Shown one piece after another: positions 1 through 9,013 of a stretch of DNA of 64,000 nt (within the stretch, counting starts at the first letter, position 1; each line of letters starts with the position of its first letter). The notes under the pieces are model-generated. The model saw only the letters and a program-made list of their open reading frames with translations, was not told where the DNA came from and ran no database searches. This DNA comes from Streptomyces sp. TP-A0874 (lineage in GTDB: Bacteria; Actinomycetota; Actinomycetes; Streptomycetales; Streptomycetaceae): assembly GCF_001748085.1 (NCBI RefSeq), contig NZ_BBZK01000009.1, positions 248,001-312,000 of the forward strand, given 5' to 3'. Both the position numbers and the translations under genes were made by a program.

Positions 1-1566
1 GCGCTCCTGCAGGTTGATCATGGCGAACGGTGTCGCCACCCCGGCCCGGTCGGCCACCAGCGAGCCGTTGTTGCGGGTGCGCAGCTCACCGTGCCAGGGC
101 TCGTGGCCCTCGGAGATGCTGTGCGCGATCCCGGTGCCCCGGGTGTCGGTGAGGAACTCGGTACGGAAACCGATCAGCCCGCGGGAGGGCACCAGGAACT
201 CCATCCGCACCCAGCCAGAGCCGTGGTTGGTCATGGTCTCCATCCGCCCCTTGCGGGAGGCCAGCAGCTGGGTGATGGCGCCCAGGTGCTCCTCGGGGGC
301 GTCGATGGTCATGCGCTCCACCGGCTCGTGGAGCTTGCCGTCGACCGTCCGGGTGACCACCTCCGGCTTGCCGACCGTCAGCTCGAAGCCCTCCCGGCGC
401 ATGGTCTCCACCAGGATCGCCAGCGCCAGCTCGCCCCGGCCCTGCACCTCCCAGGCGTCCGGCCGCTCGGTGGGGAGCACCCGGAGCGAGACGTTGCCGA
501 TCAGCTCCCGGTCGAGGCGCTCCTTGACCATCCGGGCGGTGACCTTGTGGCCCTTGCCGCCCTTCCCGACCAGCGGGGAGGTGTTGGTGCCGATCGTCAT
601 GGAGATGGCCGGCTCGTCGACGGTGATCAGCGGCAGCGCGATCGGGTTCTCCGGGTCGGCGAGCGTCTCGCCGATCATGATGTCCGGGATGCCGGCGACG
701 GCGCAGATGTCACCCGGGCCGGCCACCTCGGCCGACTGCCGGGTGAGCGCCTCGGTCATCAGCAGCTCGGTGATCTTGACGGTCTGCTGGGAGCCGTCCC
801 GCTTGATCCAGGCGACCTGCTGGCCCTTCCTCAGGTGGCCCTGCTGGACCCGGCAGAGCGCGATCCGGCCCAGGAAGTTGTCCGCGTCCAGGTTGGTGAC
901 GTGCGCCTGGAGGGGCGCCCGCTCGTCGTACTCCGGCGCAGGGACGGTCTCCAGCAGCGTGGTGAAGAGCGGTTCCAGGTTGGCGCTGTCCTCCGGGACG
1001 GTGCCGTCCGCCGGCTGGGTCAGCGAGGCCACCCCGACGCGCGCGCAGGTGTAGACGATCGGGAACTCGATCTGCTCCTCGGTCGCGTCCAGGTCCAGGA
1101 AGAGGTCGTAGGTCTCGTCGACCACCTCGGCGATCCGGGCGTCCGGCCGGTCGGTCTTGTTGACGCAGAGGACCACCGGCAGCTTCGCCTGGAGCGCCTT
1201 GCGCAGCACGAAACGGGTCTGCGGCAGCGGGCCCTCGGAGGCGTCCACCAGCAGCACCACGGCGTCGACCATCGACAGACCGCGCTCCACCTCGCCGCCG
1301 AAGTCGGCGTGGCCCGGGGTGTCGATGATGTTGATGGTGACCGGGTCGCCGCCGTCGGAGGGGTGGTAGGTGACCGCGGTGTTCTTCGCGAGAATGGTGA
1401 TGCCCTTCTCGCGCTCGAGGTCGCCGGAGTCCATCATGCGCTCGTCGAGCTGCTGGTGGGCGGCGAACGAGCCGGCCTGCCGGAGCATGGCGTCGACGAG
1501 GGTCGTCTTGCCGTGGTCGACGTGGGCGACGATGGCTACGTTACGGATGTCATGGCGCGTGGACAT
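1..1566 (-). CDS. typA: Ribosome-associated GTPase TypA/BipA (3' end beyond window)
   Basis: Translational GTPase of the EF-G-like family that binds ribosomes and helps assembly and stress adaptation. The first 522 codons are visible; family members run to about 610-635 residues, so roughly the last 100 lie beyond the left edge. The N terminus begins STRHDIRNVAIVAHVDHGKT, with the P-loop at residues 14-22, followed by the switch II motif DTPGHADFGGEVER near residue 80 and the guanine-specificity motif NKTDRPDA near 137. A second beta-barrel and EF-G III/V-like domains follow, including the stretch RGLIGFRTEFLTDTRGTG that is typical of TypA. The ATG at 1564-1566 was chosen because it fits the family N terminus. 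No lesion is seen. Confidence 0.97.
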   Translation of the reverse strand, partial: MSTRHDIRNVAIVAHVDHGKTTLVDAMLRQAGSFAAHQQLDERMMDSGDLEREKGITILAKNTAVTYHPSDGGDPVTINIIDTPGHADFGGEVERGLSMVDAVVLLVDASEGPLPQTRFVLRKALQAKLPVVLCVNKTDRPDARIAEVVDETYDLFLDLDATEEQIEFPIVYTCARVGVASLTQPADGTVPEDSANLEPLFTTLLETVPAPEYDERAPLQAHVTNLDADNFLGRIALCRVQQGHLRKGQQVAWIKRDGSQQTVKITELLMTEALTRQSAEVAGPGDICAVAGIPDIMIGETLADPENPIALPLITVDEPAISMTIGTNTSPLVGKGGKGHKVTARMVKERLDRELIGNVSLRVLPTERPDAWEVQGRGELALAILVETMRREGFELTVGKPEVVTRTVDGKLHEPVERMTIDAPEEHLGAITQLLASRKGRMETMTNHGSGWVRMEFLVPSRGLIGFRTEFLTDTRGTGIAHSISEGHEPWHGELRTRNNGSLVADRAGVATPFAMINLQER

Positions 1567-1878
1567 ACTGCGGGGCTACTCCCGATTCGTGAATGACGTC
1601 ACGTACGGTCCGGCACGCGCGCCCGCCGGGCGGATCCGCCTCGGTCCTTCCCATCGTACGGCCGGGAGGGGCGGCCGGTTTCCGGCAGGGGAGGGGGCGC
1701 CCCGCTTCCGCGGGGCGCGGTTGCCGACGGCTGCGCGACGGCGAGCGGGCTCCTGGCGCCACCCGACCCCGCCTCGGGTTGTCACCGGCCGACGACGCAC
1801 CGTGTCACCGCCCCTCCTGCGTCCTGGTCCCGAAGCCGCAGGAGGCCCCTCGCTGATCCCCTCGCCATGGCGCAGTCG
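1567..1878. other. Intergenic region between typA and the solute-binding protein gene
   Basis: About 310 bases separate the start of typA from the stop of the upstream gene on the same strand. It must contain the typA promoter and ribosome binding site; only a weak GGGAG-like sequence lies near the typA ATG. The only clear structure is the hairpin annotated at 1697-1718. No convincing coding sequence is seen. Confidence 0.6.
1697..1718 (-). terminator. GC-rich hairpin, probable terminator of the solute-binding protein gene
   Basis: A perfect 9-bp stem, GCGCCCCGC (1697-1705) pairing with GCGGGGCGC (1710-1718), closes a 4-base loop. It lies about 160 bases downstream of the stop codon of the solute-binding protein gene and upstream of typA. 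There is no T-tract, as is usual for streptomycete terminators. Confidence 0.5.
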
Positions 1879-3771
1879 TTACTTGCGGAAGCCGATGTCC
1901 TGGTAGCGGGGCGTGGCGTAGCCGAAGGCGCCGGCGTTCACCAGGCTCTTCCGCGCCACCACCAACTGCGGCCGCTGGTAGAGGGGGATCGAGCCGGCCA
2001 CCGCCCAGATCCTGGCGTCCGCGCGTCTCATCAGGTCACCCGCCGCGCCCTCGTCCAACTGGCCGGCCGCCTCCTCGAAGAGCTGGTCGATCCGGTCGGT
2101 GCCGACCCGGGTGTAGTTCTGGCCGACCAGCAGCGAGCCGTCGGCGCCCGCCTCCGGCTTGCCGTAGATCGCGCGGGCGTCGGTGGCCGGGAAGGGCGTC
2201 GCCGGCCAGGAGTAGAGGGCGAGGTCGTAGTCGCCGCCGGCGATGCGGTCCCGGAGGTAGCTGCCGTCGTCCACCTGCTCCAGCTCGGTGCGGATACCGA
2301 CGGCCGAGAGCATCTCGGAGATCTGCCGGGCCACCGAGCGCAGCGGCTCGGTGCCCGGACTCGACGGCAGCACGAACCGCAGGGCGAGCGGGTCGCCCGC
2401 CTTAGTCAGCGGCCTCCGGTCGTACTCGGACCTGCCCTGTGCGGTGTCGGCCCGCGCGGGGCCGGGCCGGCCACCGTCCGACCGCTCCGGATCGGTGCCC
2501 GAGCGGGAGTCCTCGCGGCCCTCGCCGTCCGCCTCGACCGTCCCCCTGCCCTGGTGCCAGCCGGCGTCGGAGAGCAGCGCCCGCGCCGCGTCGGTGTCGT
2601 GTCGGCCGAGCACACCGCTGTTGTCCTGGTAGCCCTGTTGTCCGACCACCCGCAGGTGGTTGCCGAGCGGTCTGGCCGGCAGGCCGTACGGCTTCAGCGC
2701 GGCGGAGGCGATCTGCCGCCGGTCGATCGCCCGCGCCACGGCGCGGCGGACCCGCTGGTCCGCCAGTGGGCCGTCGGCGCCGTTGAGCGCCAGCTGGGTG
2801 TAGCCGGGCGCCAGCGACTTGCGGAGCTGGTAGTCGCGCAGCTCGGACTTCCTCCCGGATGTCTGGGCGGCCGCCGCCCCGATCCGGCGCGCCGCCGGGC
2901 CCGCCACCTCGGCGAGGTCGATCCGCTGCGCTTTGAGCGCCTCCTCCCGGCGGCCGGCGGGCACCGCCTGGAGGACGAGTTCGTCCAGCTTGGCGCGCTC
3001 TCCCCACCAGTTCCGGTCCCGAGCGAGGGTGACGGTGCCGGCCCGCGGATCGCGCGCCTTGATGCGGAACGGCCCCGCGCTCGCCGCCAACCGGGTGCGG
3101 GAGCCGTCGTTGAACGCCTCCGGGCTGCTCATCACGGACTTCGGGTACAGGGGGGTGAACAACGCCCGCCAGTCGCCGTAGGTCTTCTTGAAGGTCACCC
3201 GCACCTCGTGGTCGCCTTCGCCCCGCTCGACCTTCTCGATCCGGTCGTAGCCGGCGTTGTGCGCGCTCCCGAAGGCCGGGTTCCGGCCGCTCAGCGCCTT
3301 CCACTGGGCGGTGAAGTCCGCGGCGCCGATCGCCCGGCCGTCGTTCCAGGTCGCCTTCGGGTTCAGCCGGTAGACCACCACCTGGCGCGGTTCCCGCCGG
3401 ACGACGGTGGCCCCGGCGAGGTAGTCCTCGTTGCGTTCCGGCCGGCCGTGCCGGTCGAGGGTGAAGAGGGCGGGGAGGACGGCCTCGGCGATCCGGTCGC
3501 CGGCGGCGTCGCCGTCCGTCTGGAAGGTGTTGAAGGTGCCGGGCATGGCGTCGATCGCCCAGCGGGCGGTGCCACCGTCCCGGACCAGGCCGCGGGGGGT
3601 GGCGGCCAGATCCTGCGGAACCGCCGGAACGCCGGCCCCCGCACCGTCGGTCTCGCAGCCGACCAGCAGGGGGAGTGGCAGCAGCGCGCCCGCCGCCAGG
3701 AGGACCGGCCAGCGCCGCGGCCGGCGCTGGCCGGGCGGAGCGGTCCGCCGCCGGACGGAGTCGACGCTCAT
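1879..3771 (-). CDS. ABC transporter family-5 substrate-binding lipoprotein
   Basis: Solute-binding protein of the oligopeptide/nickel family (SBP_bac_5), anchored outside the membrane by a lipid. The 630-residue product starts with an arginine-rich n-region, a hydrophobic stretch and the lipobox LLVGC near residue 39. The family core follows: the segment NPKATWNDGRAIGAADFTAQ, then a ligand-binding lobe with GYTQLALNGADG and VRRAVARAIDRRQIA. A charged, low-complexity insertion rich in Arg, Asp, Gly and Ser sits at about residues 395-450 and is not part of the usual fold. The ATG is preceded by a strong GGAGGT with 7-base spacing. No permease or ATPase genes adjoin it, so it is an orphan receptor or shares a transporter; the ligand cannot be predicted. 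Confidence 0.88.
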   Translation of the reverse strand: MSVDSVRRRTAPPGQRRPRRWPVLLAAGALLPLPLLVGCETDGAGAGVPAVPQDLAATPRGLVRDGGTARWAIDAMPGTFNTFQTDGDAAGDRIAEAVLPALFTLDRHGRPERNEDYLAGATVVRREPRQVVVYRLNPKATWNDGRAIGAADFTAQWKALSGRNPAFGSAHNAGYDRIEKVERGEGDHEVRVTFKKTYGDWRALFTPLYPKSVMSSPEAFNDGSRTRLAASAGPFRIKARDPRAGTVTLARDRNWWGERAKLDELVLQAVPAGRREEALKAQRIDLAEVAGPAARRIGAAAAQTSGRKSELRDYQLRKSLAPGYTQLALNGADGPLADQRVRRAVARAIDRRQIASAALKPYGLPARPLGNHLRVVGQQGYQDNSGVLGRHDTDAARALLSDAGWHQGRGTVEADGEGREDSRSGTDPERSDGGRPGPARADTAQGRSEYDRRPLTKAGDPLALRFVLPSSPGTEPLRSVARQISEMLSAVGIRTELEQVDDGSYLRDRIAGGDYDLALYSWPATPFPATDARAIYGKPEAGADGSLLVGQNYTRVGTDRIDQLFEEAAGQLDEGAAGDLMRRADARIWAVAGSIPLYQRPQLVVARKSLVNAGAFGYATPRYQDIGFRK

Positions 3772-4182
3772 GGTGGTTACCTCCGGGCCATCGCAGCTTC
3801 AGCCGTCAAGGCTCGGCACACCCAGACCACGTACGATCGAACACGCGTGCCGAGCGCCCCTCGCGAGGACGTTCTGCCGCTCATCACATGTACGCCGGGC
3901 CTCTGAGGGCGATGGCTCCCCCGCCCCCCGGCGCGCCTCCCGCGGCCACTCGGTTTGCCACCCGGAGGGAGCAACGCGCGGAGCGGCCTCGCGGCCGGGT
4001 GAGCCGAGGCGGCACCGCCGCAGAGCGCCGCCGAACAGGGGTCGTGCGACCCCCGGAAGGGCGAGCCGGAGCCGGCGCACACCAGTTCACCCGGGCACAT
4101 CTCGCATGGTCTCTTCACAAGCACATGTGGGACGCGTCACACTCACGGAGTGTCGCCAGCCGCCAGCACGACGGAGTCTGCC
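3772..4182. other. Divergent intergenic region upstream of the succinate dehydrogenase operon
   Basis: About 410 bases separate the divergent starts of the solute-binding protein gene and the sdh operon, so both promoters must lie here. The GGAGGT ribosome binding site of the left gene adjoins its ATG, and ACGGAG at 4171-4176 serves the sdh anchor gene. No operator or small gene could be supported. Confidence 0.6.
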
Positions 4183-5025
4183 TTGGCATCCAGCACTGAC
4201 ACCCCCACCGGCACCGGCGCCTCAGGCGGTGCACGCCGCGGCGTGCACTCCCCCGACCGCGCCGCCGTCTCCGCAGCCCATCTCCGCACCGACCGCTGGT
4301 GGCTGGCGCCCGCCGCCACCAGCGCCGGACTGCTCGCCTTCGTCGTCTACTCCACCTGGCGGGCGCTGTCCAACGCCCACTACTACGCGGCGCCGTACGT
4401 CTCGCCGTTCTACTCGCCCTGCCTGGCGGAGAGCTGCCAGACGATGCGGTCCGGCCCGAACTGGCCGCTGTTCGGCGACTGGTGGATCGTCTCCCCCGCG
4501 CTGATCATCCTCGTCTTCCCGCTCGGCTTCCGGCTGACCTGCTACTACTACCGAAAGGCCTACTACCGGAGCTTCTGGGCCGCGCCTCCCAGCTGCGCGG
4601 TCGCCGAACCCCACGCCCGGTACACCGGTGAGACGCGCTTCCCGCTGCTGCTCCAGAACCTGCACCGCTACTTCTTCTACGCGGCGGTGCCGGTGGCCGG
4701 GGTCCTGACGTACGACACCGTGCTCGGCTTCCGCGACCATGACTACGAGTGGGGCCACATGGGGCTCGGCACCCTGGTGATGCTCGCCAACATCGGGCTG
4801 ATCTGGGCGTACACCATCTCCTGCCACTCCTGCCGGCACATCATCGGCGGTCGGCTGCGGCACTTCTCGAAGCATCCGGTGCGCTACCGCCTCTGGAGCT
4901 GGGTGGGCAGGCTCAACACCCGCCACATGGAGTTGGCCTGGGCCTCGCTGATCAGCGTGGCGCTCGCCGACTTCTACGTCTACCTGCTCGCCGTCGGCGC
5001 CTTCGCCGACCCCAAGCTGTTCTGA
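4183..5025 (+). CDS. Succinate dehydrogenase membrane anchor / cytochrome b-like subunit
   Basis: Polytopic membrane protein taken to anchor the SdhAB dimer and carry electrons to the quinone pool. It has about five hydrophobic segments, including LLAFVVYSTWRAL, SPALIILVFPLGF, YAAVPVAGVLTYDTVL, LVMLANIGLIWAYTI and ISVALADFYVYLLAVG. Histidines in LHRYFFYAAVP and HSCRHIIGG are candidate haem ligands. Similar proteins sit first in actinobacterial sdh operons. Start choice: a GTG exists at 4150, but the only GGAG before it overlaps that codon, while ACGGAG at 4171-4176 lies 6 bases before an in-frame TTG at 4183. I therefore prefer TTG, giving 280 residues. The sdhA gene follows after 33 bases. 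The assignment rests on topology and operon position rather than on a strong motif. Confidence 0.8.
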   Translation: MASSTDTPTGTGASGGARRGVHSPDRAAVSAAHLRTDRWWLAPAATSAGLLAFVVYSTWRALSNAHYYAAPYVSPFYSPCLAESCQTMRSGPNWPLFGDWWIVSPALIILVFPLGFRLTCYYYRKAYYRSFWAAPPSCAVAEPHARYTGETRFPLLLQNLHRYFFYAAVPVAGVLTYDTVLGFRDHDYEWGHMGLGTLVMLANIGLIWAYTISCHSCRHIIGGRLRHFSKHPVRYRLWSWVGRLNTRHMELAWASLISVALADFYVYLLAVGAFADPKLF

Positions 5026-5058
5026 TCCCAGCCCGAGCCTGAGAGGGACACGAACACA

Positions 5059-7032
5059 ATGACGCAACTCGAACGGCAGGAGTGGGACGTGGTCGTGGTC
5101 GGCGCCGGCGGCGCCGGGCTGCGAGCCGCCATCGAGGCCCGGGAACAGGGCGCCCGCGCCGCCGTCATCTGCAAGTCGCTGTTCGGCAAGGCCCATACGG
5201 TGATGGCCGAGGGCGGCATCGCGGCCAGCATGGGCAACGTGAACGCCGGGGATGACTGGCAGGTGCACTTCCGCGACACCATGCGCGGCGGGAAGTTCCT
5301 CAACGACTGGCGGATGGCCGAACTCCACGCCCGTGAGGCGCCGGACCGGGTGTGGGAGCTGGAGAGCTGGGGAGCCCTCTTCGACCGCACCCCGGACGGC
5401 AGGATCTCGCAGCGCAACTTCGGCGGCCACGAGTACCCTCGGCTGGCCCACGTCGGCGACCGCACCGGCCTGGAGCTGATCCGCACCCTCCAGCAGAAGG
5501 TCGTCTCACTCCAGCAGGAGGACTTCCGGGAGCACGGCGACCACGAGGCGCGGCTGAAGGTCTTCCAGGAGTGCACCGTCACCCGGATCCTCCAGGACCC
5601 CGACGGCCGGGCGGAGGCCGAGGCCGGCCGCGGGGCGGTCTCCGGCGTCTTCTGCTACGAGCGCGAGACCGGCCGCTTCTTCGTACTGGAGGCGCCCGCC
5701 GTGGTGCTGGCCACCGGCGGGATCGGCAAGTCCTTCAAGGTGACCTCCAACTCCTGGGAGTACACCGGCGACGGCCACGCGCTGGCGCTGCTCGCCGGCG
5801 CCCGGCTGACGAACATGGAGTTCGTGCAGTTCCACCCGACCGGCATGGTCTGGCCGCCCTCCGTCAAGGGGATCCTGGTCACCGAGTCGGTGCGCGGCGA
5901 CGGCGGGGTGCTGCGCAACAGCGCGGGCGAACGGTTCATGTTCGACTACGTGCCGGAGGTCTTCCGGGAGAAGTACGCCCAGAGCGAGGAGGAGGGCGAC
6001 CGCTGGTACGTGGACCCGGACAACAACCGGCGACCGCCCGAACTGCTCCCCCGGGACGAGGTGGCCCGCGCCATCAACTCCGAGGTCAAGGCCGGCCGCG
6101 GCTCTCCGCACGGCGGCGTCTTCCTCGACGTCTCCACCCGGATGCCCGCCGAGGAGGTCCGCCGCCGGCTGCCGTCGATGTACCACCAGTTCCGGGAGCT
6201 GGCCGACGTCGACATCACCGCCGAGCCGATGGAGGTCGGCCCCACCTGCCACTACGTGATGGGCGGGGTCTGGGTGGACCCGGACACCGCGGCGGCCCGC
6301 GGCGTGCCCGGACTGTACGCGGCCGGGGAGGTCGCCGGCGGCATGCACGGTTCCAACCGGCTGGGCGGCAACTCCCTCTCCGACCTGCTGGTCTTCGGCC
6401 GGCGCGCCGGACTCCACGCCGCCCGTGCCGCTCTCGACCGGACGACCGGGCGCCCGCGGGTACCCGGGACTGCGGTGGACGAGGCGGCCGCGGAGGCGCT
6501 CCGCCCGTTCAGCGCCGAGGCGCTGCCGCCCGGTGAACTGCACGACGCCGGCCCCGCGGAGAACCCCTACGCCCTGCACCGGGAACTCCAGCAGACGATG
6601 AACGACCTGGTGGGCATCATCCGGCGGGCCGGTGAGATGGAGCGGGCGCTGGACCAGTTGGCGGTGCTTCGGACCCGGGCCCGCCGCGCGGGCGTGGAGG
6701 GCCACCGCCAGTACAACCCCGGCTGGCACCTCGCCCTGGACCTGCGGAACATGCTGCTGGTCAGCGAGTGCGTGGCCCGGGCCGCCCTGATGCGCACCGA
6801 GAGCCGAGGGGGGCACACCCGCGAGGACCACCCGGAGATGGACCGCGCCTGGCGGAACAGGAACCTGCTGTGCGCGCTCGCCGCTCCGCGGGACGGTTCC
6901 GGGGCGGCCGCCGCCGACACGGCGGCGATCGAGATCGTCCCGACCACGGTGCCGCCGATCCGCCGGGATCTGTTGGATCTCTTCGAACGCGATGAACTGA
7001 CCAAGTACCTGGCCGACGAGGAGCTCTCTTGA
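5059..7032 (+). CDS. sdhA: Succinate dehydrogenase / fumarate reductase flavoprotein subunit
   Basis: Catalytic subunit that oxidises succinate to fumarate with covalent FAD, on the inner face of the membrane. At 657 residues it matches the actinobacterial family. The dinucleotide-binding motif VVGAGGAGLRAA lies near residue 14. The FAD-attachment region AHTVMAEGGIAAS places the flavinylated histidine at residue 46. Substrate and FAD motifs FVQFHPTGM, RGDGGVLRN, HYVMGGVWVD and MHGSNRLGGNSLSD follow in order. The ATG follows a GAGAGGGAC ribosome binding site. Its stop codon overlaps the sdhB start, so the two are probably translationally coupled. Confidence 0.97.
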   Translation: MTQLERQEWDVVVVGAGGAGLRAAIEAREQGARAAVICKSLFGKAHTVMAEGGIAASMGNVNAGDDWQVHFRDTMRGGKFLNDWRMAELHAREAPDRVWELESWGALFDRTPDGRISQRNFGGHEYPRLAHVGDRTGLELIRTLQQKVVSLQQEDFREHGDHEARLKVFQECTVTRILQDPDGRAEAEAGRGAVSGVFCYERETGRFFVLEAPAVVLATGGIGKSFKVTSNSWEYTGDGHALALLAGARLTNMEFVQFHPTGMVWPPSVKGILVTESVRGDGGVLRNSAGERFMFDYVPEVFREKYAQSEEEGDRWYVDPDNNRRPPELLPRDEVARAINSEVKAGRGSPHGGVFLDVSTRMPAEEVRRRLPSMYHQFRELADVDITAEPMEVGPTCHYVMGGVWVDPDTAAARGVPGLYAAGEVAGGMHGSNRLGGNSLSDLLVFGRRAGLHAARAALDRTTGRPRVPGTAVDEAAAEALRPFSAEALPPGELHDAGPAENPYALHRELQQTMNDLVGIIRRAGEMERALDQLAVLRTRARRAGVEGHRQYNPGWHLALDLRNMLLVSECVARAALMRTESRGGHTREDHPEMDRAWRNRNLLCALAAPRDGSGAAAADTAAIEIVPTTVPPIRRDLLDLFERDELTKYLADEELS

Positions 7033-7796
7033 CGCAGAATGCGCACTTCAAGGTGTGGCGGGGCGATGCGGACGGTGGCGCGCTGGCCGATTACGACGTC
7101 GAGTTCGAGGACGGGGAGGTGGTCCTGGACGTCATCCACCGCCTGCAGGCCACCCAGGCCCCGGATCTCGCCGTCCGCTGGAACTGCAAGGCGGGCAAGT
7201 GCGGATCCTGCAGCGCGGAGATCAACGGCAGGCCCCGGCTGCTCTGCATGACCCGGATGTCGGTCTTCGAAGCGGGCGAGACGGTCACGATCACCCCGAT
7301 GCGCACCTTCCCGGTGATCCGGGACCTGGTCACCGACGTCTCCTTCAACTACGAGAAGGCGCGGCAGATCCCGTCCTTCGTGCCACCTCCGGGGCTGGAA
7401 CCGGGCGAGTACCGGATGCGGCAGGAGGATGTCGGCCGCTCGCAGGAGTTCCGCAAGTGCATCGAGTGCTTCCTGTGCCAGGACGTCTGCCATGTGATCC
7501 GCGACCACGAGGAGAACAAGCCCGCCTTCGCCGGCCCGCGCTTCCTGATGCGCATCGCCGAGTTGGACATGCATCCGCTGGACGCGGCGGAGGAGACGGG
7601 CACGGACCGCAAGCGCACCGCCCAGGAGGAGCACGGCCTGGGCTACTGCAACATCACCAAGTGCTGCACGGAGGTCTGCCCCGAGAACATCAAGATCACC
7701 GACAACGCGCTGATCCCGCTGAAGGAGCGGGCCGTCGACCGGAAGTACGACCCGCTGGTCTGGCTGGGCAGCAGGATCCGCCGCCGGAAGGGCTGA
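7029..7796 (+). CDS. sdhB: Succinate dehydrogenase iron-sulfur subunit
   Basis: Electron-transfer subunit passing electrons from FAD to the membrane anchor through three clusters. The 255-residue protein has the [2Fe-2S] cysteines at 53, 58, 61 and 73 (CKAGKCGSCSAE and LLCM). The two ferredoxin-like groups are at 144-154 (CIECFLCQDVC) and 207-217 (CNITKCCTEVC). The second motif has an adjacent cysteine pair, as in actinobacterial and SdhB/FrdB relatives of the non-classical type. Translation starts at a TTG that overlaps the sdhA stop codon (TTGA), with GAGGAG upstream inside the sdhA end. All cluster ligands are present. Confidence 0.97.
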   Translation: MTQNAHFKVWRGDADGGALADYDVEFEDGEVVLDVIHRLQATQAPDLAVRWNCKAGKCGSCSAEINGRPRLLCMTRMSVFEAGETVTITPMRTFPVIRDLVTDVSFNYEKARQIPSFVPPPGLEPGEYRMRQEDVGRSQEFRKCIECFLCQDVCHVIRDHEENKPAFAGPRFLMRIAELDMHPLDAAEETGTDRKRTAQEEHGLGYCNITKCCTEVCPENIKITDNALIPLKERAVDRKYDPLVWLGSRIRRRKG

Positions 7797-7878
7797 GCGC
7801 CCCGCGGAACCGGTGGAGCGGGCTGCCCGGCGCCCTCCGATGGCCGCGGTTGCCCGATGGTGATCGGCCGACCTAGCA

Positions 7879-7892
7879 TGAATGCGCTTTCA
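7879..7892. promoter_or_regulatory. LacI-type operator upstream of its own regulator gene
   Basis: TGAATGCGCTTTCA is an imperfect palindrome centred on GCGC with one mismatched pair. It shares layout and 12 of 14 bases with the site at 9287-9300 before the sugar transport operon. A GCGC-centred palindrome is usual for LacI-family operators. Its place 60 bases before the LacI gene suggests autoregulation. Confidence 0.6.
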
Positions 7893-7951
7893 GGCCTCCC
7901 CGTCGGGCGCGGGCGAGTGCAGCCACCGAACAGGAGCGGACGGTCGGTCGG

Positions 7952-9013
7952 GTGAGTGCCCCCACGGTGTACGACGTCGCGGAGCAGGCCGGTGTCTCGA
8001 TCGCGACGGTTTCACGGGTCTACCGGAACCCGGATTCCGTGCGCCCCGGCACCCGCGACCGGGTACTCCAGGCGGCCCGCGGACTCGGCTACGTGCCGAG
8101 CGGCAACGCCCGGGGCTTGGCCAGCCGGAGTACCGGGGTGCTGGGGCTCTGCTTCCCCGACTACGCCGATCCGGACGCCGAAGCATCCGCGGAGTCCGAC
8201 GAGACAGACGCCGCCGAGATGATGCTCTACTCCGACGAGATCATCCGCGGCATGGAGCGGGCTGCCCGACGCCACGGCTACGCCCTGTTGATCGCGGCCT
8301 CGCTGGCCGGGGGGCCGGAGAGTCTGGTCGCCAAGGTCGCGGGCCGGGTGGACGGCTTCGCGGTGCTCGCCCGCACCGTCCCGACCGAGGACCTCGAAGT
8401 GATATCTCGCCGGCTCCCGGTCGTGATGCTCGCCGGCCCGCGCGAGATCGACCACCTCGACCACATCGAGGTCGACAACGCCGCCGGTCAGCGGGAGCTG
8501 ACCCGCCACCTCATCGCGGACCACGGCTACCGTCGGCTCGCCTTCGTCGGCGGTGAACCGGACTCACCGGACGCGGAGGCGCGCTTCCGCGGCTACCAGG
8601 CCGCCTGCCGCGAGAGCGGACTGCCGGTGCCGGACCAGCCGGACCTGCGGGCGGAGATGACCCAGGCGGAGGGGCGCCGCACCGCGGCCGCACTGCTGGC
8701 GCGCGGCGGCGAACCACCGGAGGCCGTCCTCTTCGCCAACGACCAGATGGCGGTGGGCGCGCTCCAGGCCCTGGAGCGGCGGGGGGTACGCGTGCCCGGC
8801 GACATCGCGGTGACCGGGTTCGACGGCATCCCGCTCAGCCGGCTGGTGCGCCCGGCGCTGACCACCGTGCGGCAGCCGACGCGCCACCTCGGCGAACAGG
8901 CCGTCGAACTGCTGGTACGGCGGCTCGCCGACCGGGAGCGGGAACCGGTCTCCCTGATGCTGCCGGTGACCGTGACCCGCCGCGCCAGTTGCGGCTGCCC
9001 CGGCCAGGACTGA
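7952..9013 (+). CDS. LacI-family transcriptional regulator of the sugar locus
   Basis: DNA-binding repressor with a sugar-sensing periplasmic-binding-like core. The N terminus PTVYDVAEQAGVSIATVSRV is the LacI helix-turn-helix, followed by the hinge region SGNARGLASRSTGVLGLCF. The C-terminal core contains AVLFANDQMAVGALQALE and DIAVTGFDGIPLSRLVRP, both typical of the family. At 353 residues it is full length. The GTG at 7952 keeps the expected short tail before the HTH; AGGAG lies somewhat far upstream (about 15 bases), so the exact start is less certain. Paired operators at 7879 and 9287 make it the likely local regulator of the downstream transporter and hydrolases. The inducer is presumably a product of those hydrolases (inference). 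Confidence 0.93.
   Translation: MSAPTVYDVAEQAGVSIATVSRVYRNPDSVRPGTRDRVLQAARGLGYVPSGNARGLASRSTGVLGLCFPDYADPDAEASAESDETDAAEMMLYSDEIIRGMERAARRHGYALLIAASLAGGPESLVAKVAGRVDGFAVLARTVPTEDLEVISRRLPVVMLAGPREIDHLDHIEVDNAAGQRELTRHLIADHGYRRLAFVGGEPDSPDAEARFRGYQAACRESGLPVPDQPDLRAEMTQAEGRRTAAALLARGGEPPEAVLFANDQMAVGALQALERRGVRVPGDIAVTGFDGIPLSRLVRPALTTVRQPTRHLGEQAVELLVRRLADREREPVSLMLPVTVTRRASCGCPGQD

Noticed and set aside
1867..3906. 679-codon open frame on the + strand opposite the solute-binding protein gene
   Set aside because: It mirrors the real gene; its composition is Arg/Pro/Ala/Gly-rich without motifs, a common effect of high GC at third positions.
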